The translations under genes and the position numbers were made by a program. A stretch of 64,000 bases of DNA from Elgaria multicarinata webbii. Taxonomy: Eukaryota > Chordata > Lepidosauria > Squamata > Anguidae. The DNA is taken from contig NC_086178.1 in NCBI RefSeq assembly GCF_023053635.1, positions 50,242,726-50,306,725 of the forward strand, in the 5' to 3' direction. Positions 54,401 to 63,282 of this stretch are shown here, piece by piece. The notes beneath the pieces are model-generated. The model searched no databases, had not been told where the DNA came from, and was given only the letters and a program-made list of their open reading frames with translations. Position 1 is the stretch's first letter. Each line of letters starts with the position of its first letter.

Positions 54401-57400
54401 GGATAGCCTAGATGGAATAGTATAAGCACTGTAAGCACTCTGAGTTCTGTAGAGTATCTTCTCTTCCTAGATAGAATGATAGGTAGGAAGAAAAAAACTT
54501 AACATTAGTATTATTTTTGTGGTCTATTATACTCTGTAGTCCACTGGCACCAAACCATGAAAACTAAGCTGTATAATTATTATGGGATATAGCAAAACTG
54601 TTAGCTGAACCAATGTCAAGTCCCTTTGGCTAATGTCCCCTGTCTTGGGGCAGTAATAGTTTCTGATCAACAAGTGATTAAGGGCTCAATCCATACCTAT
54701 TTATCCAGGATTAAACCCCATTGATCTCAAGGAGACTTACTTCTGAGTACATATATATTGCAATGTAAAGATGCTTCTATTGGTGCTTCTGTTGACTAGC
54801 CCAGCAGAACTTCGCATTTGTATAATTTGTCAGCTAAGCAGCAGCTTTGTTCATTACCCTTCTGGAAGAGGGTATTCTGCACTAAGTGGGCTGCCAGCAT
54901 TCCTCACTGGGTTCTCAGGAGATCAATGGCACAGAAAGGCATGCTAGCTTGAATGATATCCTTTGTTCTTCTTTTAAGATAGCTCAGCACATTAAATCGG
55001 GTTTAGCAGAGAATGTGAAGATAGGAAAAATACACAACTGGGGCAGAATCTAATGGTAGTCCTACTCGGACTAGGCCCGTTCACTTCAATGGATCTACTC
55101 TGTGTAGGAGTACCATTGGATACTGCCCCTAGAGTTCCGAGTAACTACTGAATACATTTATAGAACTAAAAAGTGCTGTTATTGACATTTAAAGCCCTAA
55201 ACGGTTTAGGGCCAGGTTATTTGAAGGAACACCTCCTCCTATATGTACCTGCCTGGACCTTAAGATCATCTACAGGGGCCCTTCTCCGTGAGCCCCTGCC
55301 AAAGGAAGTGAGGCAGGTGGCTACTAGAAGGAGGGCTTTCTCCGCTGTGGCACCCCGGTGGAATGAGCTCCCCAGAGAGGTCCGCCTGGCGCCTACACTG
55401 TACTGTTTTCGTCGCCAACTGAAGACATTTTTATTCTCTCAGTATTTTAACACTTAATTTTAACTTAAATTTAAATTTTACTGTTCTAACTCTGTATTTT
55501 AATCTTATATCAATTTTGCTGTGTGGTTTTATCCTGGTTGTGCTTTTTATACTGTATTTTGTATTTGTGCTTTTAACCTGTTGGTTGTTTTATTATGGTT
55601 TTAATTTTTGTGAACCTCCCAGAGAGCTTTGGCTATTGGGCAGTATAAAAATTTAATAAATAAATAAATAAAAATAAATAATGCTAAAGACTGCCAAAGT
55701 AAGTGTGAATAAGGCAAAGGGTTGTTTTTTTTTATTTGGCAGAAAACAGAGTGGAAGTGGAAACTGAGTGAACTTCAGAAAGAGTACCAGATGGAGAAGG
55801 AAGGGGTACGTAAACTGAAGAATATTTTTTCACAGCTTTCTATCCCATTAGGATTACAAACTTGACAATGGTGTAGAGCTAATGGAAATACTGGAGGATG
55901 AGGACTGTGACTGCAGGCTTCACCCTCCCTCTACCTGTGTCGAGCATTATGTAGGAACAGATCCTTTGTGCTCTATATGCACAGGCTCTGTGTATACATT
56001 CATGCTGATTGCTCATCAGGGAGGTCCCCCACACACACACACGTATTGACCTTACATCAGTGGAGTGTGTATGCAGTCACATTGGTATATTACTAAGGGC
56101 TTTGCTAGACCTACCAGGTGTTCCGTGGTTGAGGAGCGATGAAACCTGATTTTCCCGTTCAGGTGTGACGCCTGATGGACCACTCATTCTGTGGATTATC
56201 ACGGTATTGGAGAGGGCTGGTTGAGGGAGTTTGCTCCAGTTGTGCTGCTGGCGCCTCGAGCACGGGTTGCGCAGCCACACCGGCTGATTTCTGTGGGGGG
56301 GGGTTTCGCCCGCTGCATGATTTGCGCAAGTGCGAAAGACCGCAATCGGCGTAGATCGCCAGCGCAGCTGCCAGCACTGCTGGCAGCAGCGGCTAAAGTG
56401 GTGCTGCTGCTGCTGCATGCCACCCCCCTCAGGCTGGGCACAGGGGAGCCAGTTGGCATTGGAGAATGGCCCACAGGGGGCGCGGCCAGCGAGTGGCGTT
56501 GTTGAATGGCAACATTGATGCTGTCACTTCCTGATGGGGGTCATGGCAGGTGTACTGTGACCCATGGGATGCTGTGCTTCTGCCCCCACCTCCTGCCAGC
56601 AAGCCTGTGGGGTGCCTCTGCACTCCCATTGCCATAGTTGGTTGGGACGTGTAGGGGTGGGGTGGGGGAGGCAGACAAGCACACTCACCAGCTGATGTGT
56701 CTTCTTCCACATCCCTGGTGAGCGAGCTGGTTTCGTTTGCGTCCTCAAACATGTCCTGGGAGCCCACAGGAAGAGAGGGTGGTGGCTGAGTGGCTTGGGG
56801 AGTTACGTGTTTGGACTGTGTCCGAGTAATTGTCAGACTGCCTGCTACGCGTTTGGGGTGCACCGAGGTATCCCCACGGAGAATGGCACGTAATTTATCG
56901 TAGTAGGGGCACGTGGTGGCATTGCTGCCTGACCTCTCATTATGGTTCCTCACACACCGGTAGTCTGTCCGCATGCCCTTGGATTTAGTGCGACACTCTT
57001 TTGCGGTTCGGTCATGGCCTCTCTTGGCCATCTCCCGTGCCACTTCTTGGAAGACAAAGTTGCGGTGGCTAGCCCTCAGCTGCTCTTGAATCCTCTGTTC
57101 TCCCCAAATGTCCAGCAGATCTAGAATCTCCTGGTGCCGCCAAGTCGTTCTCCTCCCTTTCGGCCCCATGCCTGATACCTATACAGGGGCCAAGCAGAGA
57201 GAAGGGGGCTCGTCAGTTTCCGCACCACCGGAGGTGCGAAACCGGCGTCAGCAGCCTGCCCCCGTCACTCCCCCCCCCCAGCAAATGCAGTCGGAAGGAC
57301 AGGGGAGTGTATTGAGGCAGTTTAAAGGGCCTCCAGGGCAGATGCCCCCCCTGGGCTGATGCTTCCTTGACCTGCCACCGCGTGGCCGCTGGAAGATAGC

Positions 57401-59924
57401 CGCCCACCCTTGCTTGTTGCCCGCTTCCAGCCAGCTGCCGCGTACCCACACCAATAGGCACACAGCCCTTCATGGCTCTACCATCCCCCTCAGTGCCCGC
57501 TGGCCTTTACATCTTCCGCGCAGCGTAAAGCACCGGCATTAGACGGTCCCTGTGGCTGCCCACCGTGAGGAGTCACCAACTTCCCATTACTGTTGGATGC
57601 CCACCTTCCCGAAAAGTGACCCACACAGAGGTACCGAGCTGCAAACACCCCCCCCCATCCCCCAGACCCCCCCAGCAGCTCACCAGCCACTTTTCCAGTC
57701 CTCCGTTCGTGCGCAAACCGTAACTGTTGGAATTAAAAAAAAGCTGCCGCGCTACACTGCTGCCACAGCTGCGGACTGGGCGCAAATGGCGGAGGCGGCT
57801 TGGCTGAAGGCACTGACCACTCCCCTTAGCACACCTTTTCCTGACCAGTGCTGACCATGCCGGAAAGCGTACTGACCTCACGTCCTCCCACACCTCCGCC
57901 TCCCGAATCCAAATTAGCGCACGCCGGCAAGAAAAGGCGCACTTAAACTCACTTTAAAAAACACAGGAAAACAAAGGCTTCACCACAGGATGACCACGGA
58001 TCCTGGTGAACGTCATCTGGATCTGTCGACACGACTATGGTATGTACAGCCCCGTCTAGCAACGCCCTAAGTGGCTATATGCAGAACAAACACAACCAGT
58101 TTGTGCAGCCCATGTTCAAAGACAGAGAAAAGAAAAGAAAGACAATTCTGTCCACAGCAATCTACAAAACACAAGGATGCAATGCATTCCTATAATCCTC
58201 TGCTAGTGGTTTAGTTAGAATCCTAAAAGAGAAACAGATCAAGAAAAACTTATAACTATGTTATGTGTACATTTGAAATGGCAAGATCTCACTGCAGAAT
58301 CAAACTCCGATATAGTCCCATTTAACTGGAGACTGATGTGGCTGCATTCGGAGCACTCTGCTCTACTAAGACATAGAGATGTGTGGATTTTGTGAAATCC
58401 GTCTCACGTGTGTTTCATGAATTGTGCAGTGTCGTTTGTTCTGGCATCAGTTCACAGACGGATTAAAAAAAAATTCATTTATGTGGAAAAATATGCAAAA
58501 AATTGTCTAAGAAAGTTTGCGACAATTGACATAATTTGTAGTATGTAATATTTAGTGTATTGTCTAACATTCCTTTCAACTTTTCCCTGTGTATATTTTC
58601 CAGAATGACATATGTCTCAGCAGAAACTTGCATATTTTCTTGTGAATTAATTTTCATAAATTTTTGGAAAGTTAAAAAATCAATCCAGAAATCCACCGAT
58701 TCTGTATGTCCTGGGAAGGCTGGTCCGCAGCAGATTCTGCAAGTTGGATTCTTAGAAATTCAAACTCATTTTAGTCTGAAGAGAGCTTTGGCTATTGGGC
58801 GGTATAAAAATATAATGAATAAATAAAATAAATAAATAAATAAATAAATAAAAAGTCCACCTCAAATTTCTCCAGCATCCCTGCCAAGAAAGACAGTCTT
58901 CTTCTATTCAGACAGAATGTTCATCGTGGCCAAATCTCTCAATAATGTGCTATCCTTCTCCTAGCTGAAGGGTGAGAATGAGAGGCTAAGGGCCTCCTTG
59001 TCTTCTGACCAGTGGAAAATGGCTGAGCACAGCAAACAGCAAATGGCGTCGCTGACTGCACAACTCAGAGAACAAGCCAAGATCATCCAATCTCAGGAGA
59101 AAACAGTAAGTTGAATATGCTTATTCCCTGGCTACTGTCCCGTGGAAGCTCTCTATTTCCCTCTTGTGGCTCAAATTTAGTGGGAATTTGGGAGGCTGAT
59201 TCTGCTCTAAGAAGCAAACAGTGCAATAAGCTGAATCAACATGCTGTAGCTCTTGCTGCACTCTAACCATTTGAGAATATACATGGCAAACTGCATGTTT
59301 GAATGTTCCCCTGATATAAAATATCCATGTTGAAAACTGTGATTCTGGTAATCAAGTTGCTTTGATGGAGAGAACATTTCACACTGCCATAGGATTTAGT
59401 CCAGCAAGGTACCACTTCCCAGCATAAAGTATGCAACGTGTTTGGAACCTTTTTGGAGCTACTCCTTTAGTTGTTTCACATTATTCCTGATTATGTGGTC
59501 ACTCATAGAAAGTAAGCAGCTACTAGGCCTTGTAAGTCAGAGGTGCAGAACCTCAGGCTAAGGGGCCAAATCCAGCCCCCTAGGTTCCCCTGGCCCCAGC
59601 CCCTTTCCCCTGCCCACCAAACTTTGGGTGATTTCCTGGCTTTGTTGCAGTTCTTTGCCCATTCTAAAAGGCTGAAATGCCGCTCTTAAGGCTGAATGAC
59701 TGGCAGTAAGAGTTTTAAGCTAAAATATGCTGGTATTTTGGTCCCACCCCCTTTTACCTTCAGCCCCACCCTCCACTGGAACGCAGCCCCTGAGAGCTTC
59801 TCCAGAATGGAATGGGGCCCTCAAGTTGAAAGAGGTTCAACATCCCTGATGTGAATAAGAACTGTTCTTCTAAAAACTTATTTTGCCTTGCAGATTAAGC
59901 TCCTGTCTTCCAGCAAAGCCAGAG
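47835..59924 (+). CDS. DZIP1L: DZIP1L, cilium transition-zone zinc-finger/coiled-coil protein (5' eight coding exons)
   Basis: DZIP1L and its paralogue DZIP1 act at the ciliary basal body and transition zone; DZIP1L defects cause recessive polycystic kidney disease in humans. Eight exons with consistent phases encode 437 codons. The DZIP N-terminal domain comes first (FKFQPRRDTIDWRRFSAIDV, NGVTFCNLDAEKCPYCQQPV, DPVLLKVLKMAQLIIEYLLH). A C2H2 finger follows (CQLCDKTFMNYSFLQAHM, C-x2-C-x12-H-x4-H). Then comes a long coiled coil: EKEKKKQVEQMESEIEELKV, FERWKEEERTKFQKEMEDLR, KTEWKWKLSELQKEYQMEK and LREQAKIIQSQEKT. It fits DZIP1L better than DZIP1, judging by my memory of human DZIP1L and by the A4GNT neighbour. 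The Met is expected from an upstream exon. The conserved C-terminal half lies beyond the window, or in the last 4 kb, where I found no further exon. Confidence 0.93.
49170..49254 (+). CDS. DZIP1L: DZIP1L exon with C2H2 zinc finger
   Basis: The acceptor is 'cttttttcctag' and the donor is GCTG|GTGAGC. It encodes CQLCDKTFMNYSFLQAHMQR and RHPEATAA, with all four zinc ligands present. It leaves one base (phase 1), completed by the next exon to Glu. Confidence 0.93.
50297..50788. mobile_element. Harbinger-like MITE, TGT target duplication
   Basis: The ends GGCCTTAGCTAGACC are perfect inverted repeats over 15 bp. TGT lies on both sides (50294-50296 and 50789-50791). The interior is the reverse complement of 13126-13595, with about the same length. 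It sits in a DZIP1L intron. Non-coding. Confidence 0.78.
51240..51474 (+). other. Unexplained open frame in DZIP1L intron
   Basis: The frame from 51248 reads MTLEEKIQMEISPLIAAVTE, then a Glu/Pro/Gly-rich stretch, and ends CESIRCGQK. An AG precedes it ('gaactggtag') but the only possible donor (CCCAG|GTCCCG) is weak. The flanking DZIP1L exons join in phase without it. It may be a remnant of a mobile element or chance. Confidence 0.25.
52043..52155 (+). CDS. DZIP1L: DZIP1L exon, coiled coil 1
   Basis: The acceptor is 'tcaactttgtag' and the donor is GTTCAG|GTATGG. It completes Glu from the previous exon, then reads KEKKKQVEQMESEIEELKVK to SQYRVQ. Phase 1 to 0. Confidence 0.9.
52168..52372 (-). 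mobile_element. CR1 LINE 3' end, reverse orientation
   Basis: It starts 'acatagaatcatagaacagt' (the CR1 ATTCTATGATTCT end reversed) and runs through 'gacagatggttgtccagctg' to 'cctccctaggtaattggttc'. It is a short intronic fragment right after the previous exon. Confidence 0.8.
52889..53050 (+). CDS. DZIP1L: DZIP1L exon, coiled coil 2
   Basis: The acceptor is 'tattttcctgacag' and the donor is GAAGGG|GTAAAG. It encodes 54 residues including RQRDEEERKTFERWKEEERT and LRHLFLTELKDISSKNSVLE, matching the FDKWKEQE.TKLYGEIDKLK region of human DZIP1L. Confidence 0.92.
53385..53690 (+). repeat. Unclassified dispersed repeat, copy 2
   Basis: Partner of 19508-19745. This copy carries an extra A-rich and C-rich segment in the middle (about 53480-53520). 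Confidence 0.5.
53743..53965 (+). mobile_element. tRNA-derived SINE
   Basis: The head 'gagccagtgtggtgtactgg' holds a pol III A-box-like stretch, and 'gggttcaaaatccc' is a B-box with one extra A. The body follows with 'cttgggccaggtgtggcatc' and 'cctatctcacaggtaata'. The tail 'gagctccttggaggaagaacaggataaaaatatactaaataaa' resembles the LINE tails nearby. It is a type widespread in squamates. Confidence 0.75.
54260..54397 (+). CDS. DZIP1L: DZIP1L exon, coiled coil 3
   Basis: The acceptor is 'ctctttctccag' and the donor is CAACAG|GTGGGA. It encodes 46 residues, KLQELQVKNVVVSNLGTLQD to QRELQGMKAKIEQQ. Phase 0 to 0. Confidence 0.9.
54690..54770. repeat. Palindromic repeat ('caatcc' type)
   Basis: 'gctcaatccatacctattta' pairs loosely with 'gagtacatatatattgcaat', with 'ccccattgatctcaaggag' in the centre. 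Confidence 0.45.
55041..55128. mobile_element. 88-bp palindromic MITE
   Basis: GGGCAGAATCTAATGGTAGT on the left pairs with the reverse complement of the right end, GGGCAGTATCCAATGGTACT; both arms continue CCTAC. Target duplication not clear. Confidence 0.75.
55160..55680 (+). mobile_element. LINE 3' end with coding remnant (CR1/L2-type)
   Basis: The frame from about 55173 encodes TFKALNGLGPGYLKEHL, RRAFSAVAPRWNELPREVRL and a terminal RRQLKTFLFSQYFNT. A 3' UTR follows, ending 'ggctattgggcagtataaaa' and (AATA)n. The wording parallels the C-terminus of the L2-type element at 19.0-19.3 kb (FKAFHGLAPSYLSSL, APYAWNALPEHLRTT, KTFLFPKAF), so the two are related but distinct families. Confidence 0.8.
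55743..55805 (+). CDS. DZIP1L: DZIP1L exon, coiled coil 4
   Basis: The acceptor is 'tttttttatttggcag' and the donor is GAAGGG|GTACGT. It encodes KTEWKWKLSELQKEYQMEKE plus G, matching KTEWKRKVKELHEEHMAEKK in human DZIP1L. Confidence 0.92.
56097..58067. mobile_element. Harbinger-like element carrying a Myb/SANT gene but no transposase
   Basis: The ends are GGGCTTTGCTAGACC and, in reverse complement, GGGCGTTGCTAGACG. TAA is duplicated at 56094-56096 and 58068-58070. At 1971 bp it is the longest of the family here. It encodes one convincing protein, on the minus strand (56429-57169). I find no DDE transposase. Autonomous Harbinger elements normally encode both a transposase and a Myb/SANT-like protein, so this would be a defective or two-component derivative. 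It lies in a DZIP1L intron. Confidence 0.78.
56429..57169 (-). CDS. Myb/SANT-like DNA-binding protein inside the Harbinger-like element
   Basis: The 246-codon frame starts MGPKGRRTTWRHQEILDLL. Residues about 8-95 form a trihelix-type Myb/SANT domain: DIWGEQRIQEQLRASHRNFV, FQEVAREMAKRGHDRTAKEC and RSGSNATTCPYYDKLRAIL, then RGDTSVHPKRV. This resembles the reptile proteins labelled ZSCAN20/ZSCAN29-like. It probably binds the element's ends or a host site. At 56689/56688 the coding strand reads CAGCTG|GTGAGT, a good donor. The true protein may therefore be spliced after about residue 161, and the Pro-rich remainder of the open frame may be intron. No stop or shift is seen in the domain. Confidence 0.7.
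   Translation of the reverse strand: MGPKGRRTTWRHQEILDLLDIWGEQRIQEQLRASHRNFVFQEVAREMAKRGHDRTAKECRTKSKGMRTDYRCVRNHNERSGSNATTCPYYDKLRAILRGDTSVHPKRVAGSLTITRTQSKHVTPQATQPPPSLPVGSQDMFEDANETSSLTRDVEEDTSAGECACLPPPPHPYTSQPTMAMGVQRHPTGLLAGGGGRSTASHGSQYTCHDPHQEVTASMLPFNNATRWPRPLWAILQCQLAPLCPA
58376..58850 (+). repeat. A/T-rich repeat followed by LINE tail
   Basis: The first part ('gagatgtgtggattttgtga' onward) is A/T-rich and may belong with 5345-5745 and 35440-35775. From about 58780, 'gagagctttggctattgggc' plus 'ggtataaaaatataatg' and (AAAT)n is the 3' tail of the LINE type at 55.6 kb. Confidence 0.5.
58965..59105 (+). CDS. DZIP1L: DZIP1L exon, coiled coil 5
   Basis: The acceptor is 'tatccttctcctag' and the donor is AAAACA|GTAAGT. 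It encodes LKGENERLRASLSSDQWKMA to AQLREQAKIIQSQEKT, matching LQEENQRLQASLSQDQ and AQLQEQARIIASQEEM in human DZIP1L. 47 codons, phase 0 to 0. Confidence 0.93.
59894..59924 (+). CDS. DZIP1L: DZIP1L short exon (IKLLSSSKAR)
   Basis: The acceptor is 'tattttgccttgcag' and the donor is AGAG|GTAATG. Its 31 bp encode ten residues plus one base (phase 1), corresponding to the IQSLSLRKVEG region after IIASQEEM. It is the last coding exon I can place in the window. Confidence 0.75.
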
Positions 59925-61458
59925 GTAATGGCCAATACCGAAGACGAATGCATTTCTAAAGTTAACACTAGACTCTTTTTTCTCTCTTTTGACAAACTGT
60001 ATAATACAGAGGCAACTTTAGGCAGGCGACAAAGGAAATCCTGTAATAGCCCTATCTGGTGATTCAAAAGCACACAGTGGAGTTAATTATCAAGCCCTTG
60101 TTTTAAGGTCATTTTGAACATTTCACCCCTGATCTCAGCATCCATGGAATTTAAATTGAAACTGAGACCTGGAAGCAAGCGAAGCCCCAATTGACCCCCA
60201 TAGTTATTTGCTGTTATAGATAGTGACAACTACAGATTGCTTTCTGGAGACTAAGGTTTCATGCAGCCCTCATACAAACTATGTGTGAAGGATTAATGAT
60301 TAATAGCAGCTCTAAAGTTGCAGGCTTCCGGATGATTTAAAAGGAGAAATTTCCTTAGATCATATCTGTAAGGGTGAGTTTCTACAGTCAATCTTTTTAT
60401 TATGCTGCTAAGAGGACAGAAATCTTTAATTGTCTCTAGGGATTTAGTAGACAATACATTTTATTATTTTTATTTCTAGAAAAAGAGCAACTTCTTCCTT
60501 CTTCTCTGTTATTGGCAGAGTCCAATACACTGTCATTGACTAGCACAATGTGCAGTCAAATTAATCCTTGAATTGTAATAGAGTTGTTACTGATGTTACA
60601 TATGCCACTTTTGAGCACAAAGTGGTTTTGAGCCCCCTTCCCAAGGTTGGGGTGCTTGTCTAAGAACCAGCAGCAGTGCAGTTATAATCATTAGGGGCAT
60701 GCTTCAGATTGGGCTGAATCTTGAACTGAATCAGGCTGATTTGGAAATATTTGTGAGAAGTCTGAATCAAAGCATGACTCCTCCAAAGCAGACCAAATCT
60801 TAAATAGAAATCCTCCAAAGCTTTGTGAGCTGGTCGGATTCAGAAGGATACAGAGACCCAGACTAGGGATGCTGGAGAAATTTACTGCCGTGTCCAGTAA
60901 AATCAGAAAAACATACCCACGTGTTCTCCAGATTTCATGCAGGGCAGTCTTCCAGCTTTAAGAAAGGCAAGATACGCTAATGGCGTATCTATTATGAAAA
61001 AATTATGGGCATAATTTGTGTATTTAAAGGCATTTGTGGCCTTAAAGTACTTAGTTCTATGTAAATTGTAGCTGTAAAGTGCTTTACAGCCACAATTTAT
61101 GTAGAAGTAAGCACTTTACAGCTGCAAATTACATAGAAGTAGGAACTTTACAGCCTGCAATGTCGAAACATACACAAATAAGACGCCCCACAAAATCTAG
61201 CAGATGCACCAGGGCTCTAGGGAAATCCAGTACATTCCGCAGTGCCTGCCCCAAAGTGGACATCAGGGGATTTGCCCATCCCTAGACTTACTTCTGCAAA
61301 AATTGATACATTTCTTCCCAAGCTCTCCATATAAGGAAAATACCAGGATGGGAGAGGCGGTGTAGTTTGGTGGCTTGACAGCTCTAGCTTCTAATCACAG
61401 TGGCTGGTTTTACCAGGGCTGTCCCATCCCACTGCTTTGGGGCAGAGACATTGATATA
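59925..61458. other. DZIP1L intron, nothing coding seen
   Basis: It holds unique-looking sequence and an inverted-repeat cluster at 61040-61150. A second unclassified repeat may lie at 60690-61290; its boundaries are unclear. Confidence 0.45.
61040..61150. repeat. Cluster of short inverted repeats
   Basis: 'agttctatgtaaattgtagc' faces 'ccacaatttatgtagaagt', and 'aagcactttacagctgcaaa' with 'ttacatagaagtagg' repeats the arm. Three related units in alternating orientation can fold in more than one way. Confidence 0.6.
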
Positions 61459-63066
61459 CAGTTGTGTGAAAAAGAAAGTACACCCTCTTGGAATTGTATG
61501 ATTTTACATATCAGGACATAATAACAATCATCTGTTCCTTAGCAGGTCTAAAAATTAGGTACATACAACCTCAGATGAACAACAACACATGACATATTAC
61601 ACCGTGTCATGATTTATTTAACAGAAATAAAGCCAAAGTGGAGAAGCCATATGTGAAAAAGTAAGTACACCTTATGATTCAATAGCTTGTAGAACCACCT
61701 TTAGCAGCAATAACTTGAAGAAGTAATCATTTTCTGTATGACTTTATCAGTCTCTCACATCGTTGTGGAGGAATTTTGGCCCATTCTTCTTTACAACGTT
61801 GCTTCAGTTCATTGAGGTTTGAGGGTATTTGTTTATGCACAGCTCTCTTGAGGTCCCGCCACAGCATTTCAATCGGGTTGAAGTCTGGACTTTGACTGGG
61901 CCATTGCAACACCTTGATTCTTTTCTTTTTCAGCCATTCTGTTGTAAATTTACTGGTGTGCTTGGGATCATTGCCCTGTTGCATGACCCAATTTCGGCCA
62001 AGCTTTAGCTGTCGGACAGACAGCCTCACATTTGACTCTAGAATACTTTGGTATACAGAGGTCGACTCAATGACTGCAAGGTTCCCAGATCCTGTGGCTG
62101 CAAAACAAACCCAAACCATCATCCCTCCACCACCATGCTTAACAGTTGGTATGGGGTGTTTGTGCTGATGTGCTGTGTTTGGTTTTCACCAAATGTGGCG
62201 TTGTGCATTATGGCCATACTTCTCCACTTTGGTCTCGTCTGTCCAAAGGACATTGTTCCAGAAGTCTTGTGGTTTGTTCAGATGCAACTTTGCAAACCTA
62301 AGCTATTCTGCCACGTTCTTTTTAGAGAGTAGAGGCTTTCTCCTGGCAACCCTTCCAAACAAACCATACTTGTTCAGTCTTTTTCTAATTGTACTGTCAT
62401 GAACTTTAACATTTAACATGCTCACTGAGGCCTGTAGAGTCTGAGATGTAACTCTTGGGAGTTTTGCAATTTCTCTGAGCATTGCACGGTCTGACCTTGG
62501 GGTGATTTTGCTGGGACGTCCTCTCCTGGGAAGATTGGCAACTGTCTTGAATGTTTTCCACTTTTGAATCATCTTTCTCACTGTAGAATGATGGACTTTA
62601 AATTGTTTGGAAATGGCCTTATAACCCTTCCCAGATTGATGGGCAGCAGCAATTGCTTCTCTAAGATCATTGCTGATGTCTTTCCTCCTTGGCATTGTGT
62701 TAACACACACCTGAATGCTCCAGACCAGCAAACTGAAAAAACTTTGGCTTTTATAGAGGTGGTCATACTTGCTGATGATCAATTAATCACGGGCATTTGA
62801 TTAGCAGCACTTGTCTGCTACTTAGCATCTTAATTCCTATAGAAGCAGTAAGGGTGTACTTACTTTTTCACACATGGCTTCTCCATTTTGGCTTTATTTC
62901 TGTTAAATAAATCATGACATGGTGTAATATGTCATGTGTTGTTCTACATCTGAGGTTGTATTTACCTAATTTTTAGACCTGCGAAGGAACAGATGGTTGT
63001 TATTATGTCCTGATATGTAAAATCATACAATTCCAAGAGGGTGTACTTTCTTTTTTCACATGACTG
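61459..63066 (-). mobile_element. Tc1/mariner transposon, complete ends, inactive
   Basis: TA flanks both sides (61457-61458, 63067-63068). Inverted repeats of about 215 bp occupy 61459-61673 and 62847-63066. Each carries the motif GTGAAAAAGAAAGTACACC at its outer end and a variant (GTGAAAAAGTAAGTACACC) at its inner end, the paired-site (IR/DR) layout of Tc1-like elements such as Sleeping Beauty. The element is 1608 bp and its transposase gene is on the minus strand. The two inverted repeats differ at only a handful of positions, so the insertion is moderately young. Confidence 0.92.
61679..62695 (-). pseudogene. Tc1-like transposase, broken
   Basis: The enzyme would cut and paste the element at TA sites. 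It starts MPRRKDISNDLREAIAAAHQ at 62695. Two helix-turn-helix subdomains and a GRPS linker follow (KAISKQFKVHHSTVRKMIQK, LPRRGRPSKITPR). The catalytic region has WTDETKVE (first Asp), MQQGNDPKHTS, and SPDFNPIEMLWRDLKR (Glu). The second catalytic Asp, normally QQDNDPKH, reads Gly here. The frame is broken by TAG at 62303-62305, a TGA after QRHIW (near 62190) and a TGA near 61726 (YRK-stop). The reading frame otherwise continues to TGA at 61679-61681. It has no active product. Confidence 0.88.
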
Positions 63067-63228
63067 TAATATATTGCTGAACTGTTTCAGTGTCCACTGA
63101 TCTTTGCTTGTTTCCAGGAACAGGAACATTAAAAGAGCCTTGGTGGAGTCTGTCTCCACTTCCAACATCCACCCCTGTGCTCTATTGTACTTTTTGTGGT
63201 GTTGGTGTTAATTGAACAGCAAACAAAC

Positions 63229-63280
<52 letters not shown>

Positions 63281-63282
63281 AG
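63229..63282 (+). repeat. (GAAA)n microsatellite
   Basis: About 13 uninterrupted tetranucleotide units. Confidence 0.97.

Noticed and set aside
56077-56518. Gln/Ala/Ser-rich frames on both strands
   Set aside because: They overlap the terminal region of the Harbinger-like element and reflect CAG/GCT-rich DNA, not a gene.
63115-63211. Possible further DZIP1L exon after 'gcttgtttccag'
   Set aside because: The phase fits, but the encoded peptide (GTGTLKEPWWSLSPLPTSTP) does not resemble DZIP1L and reaches a stop without a donor.
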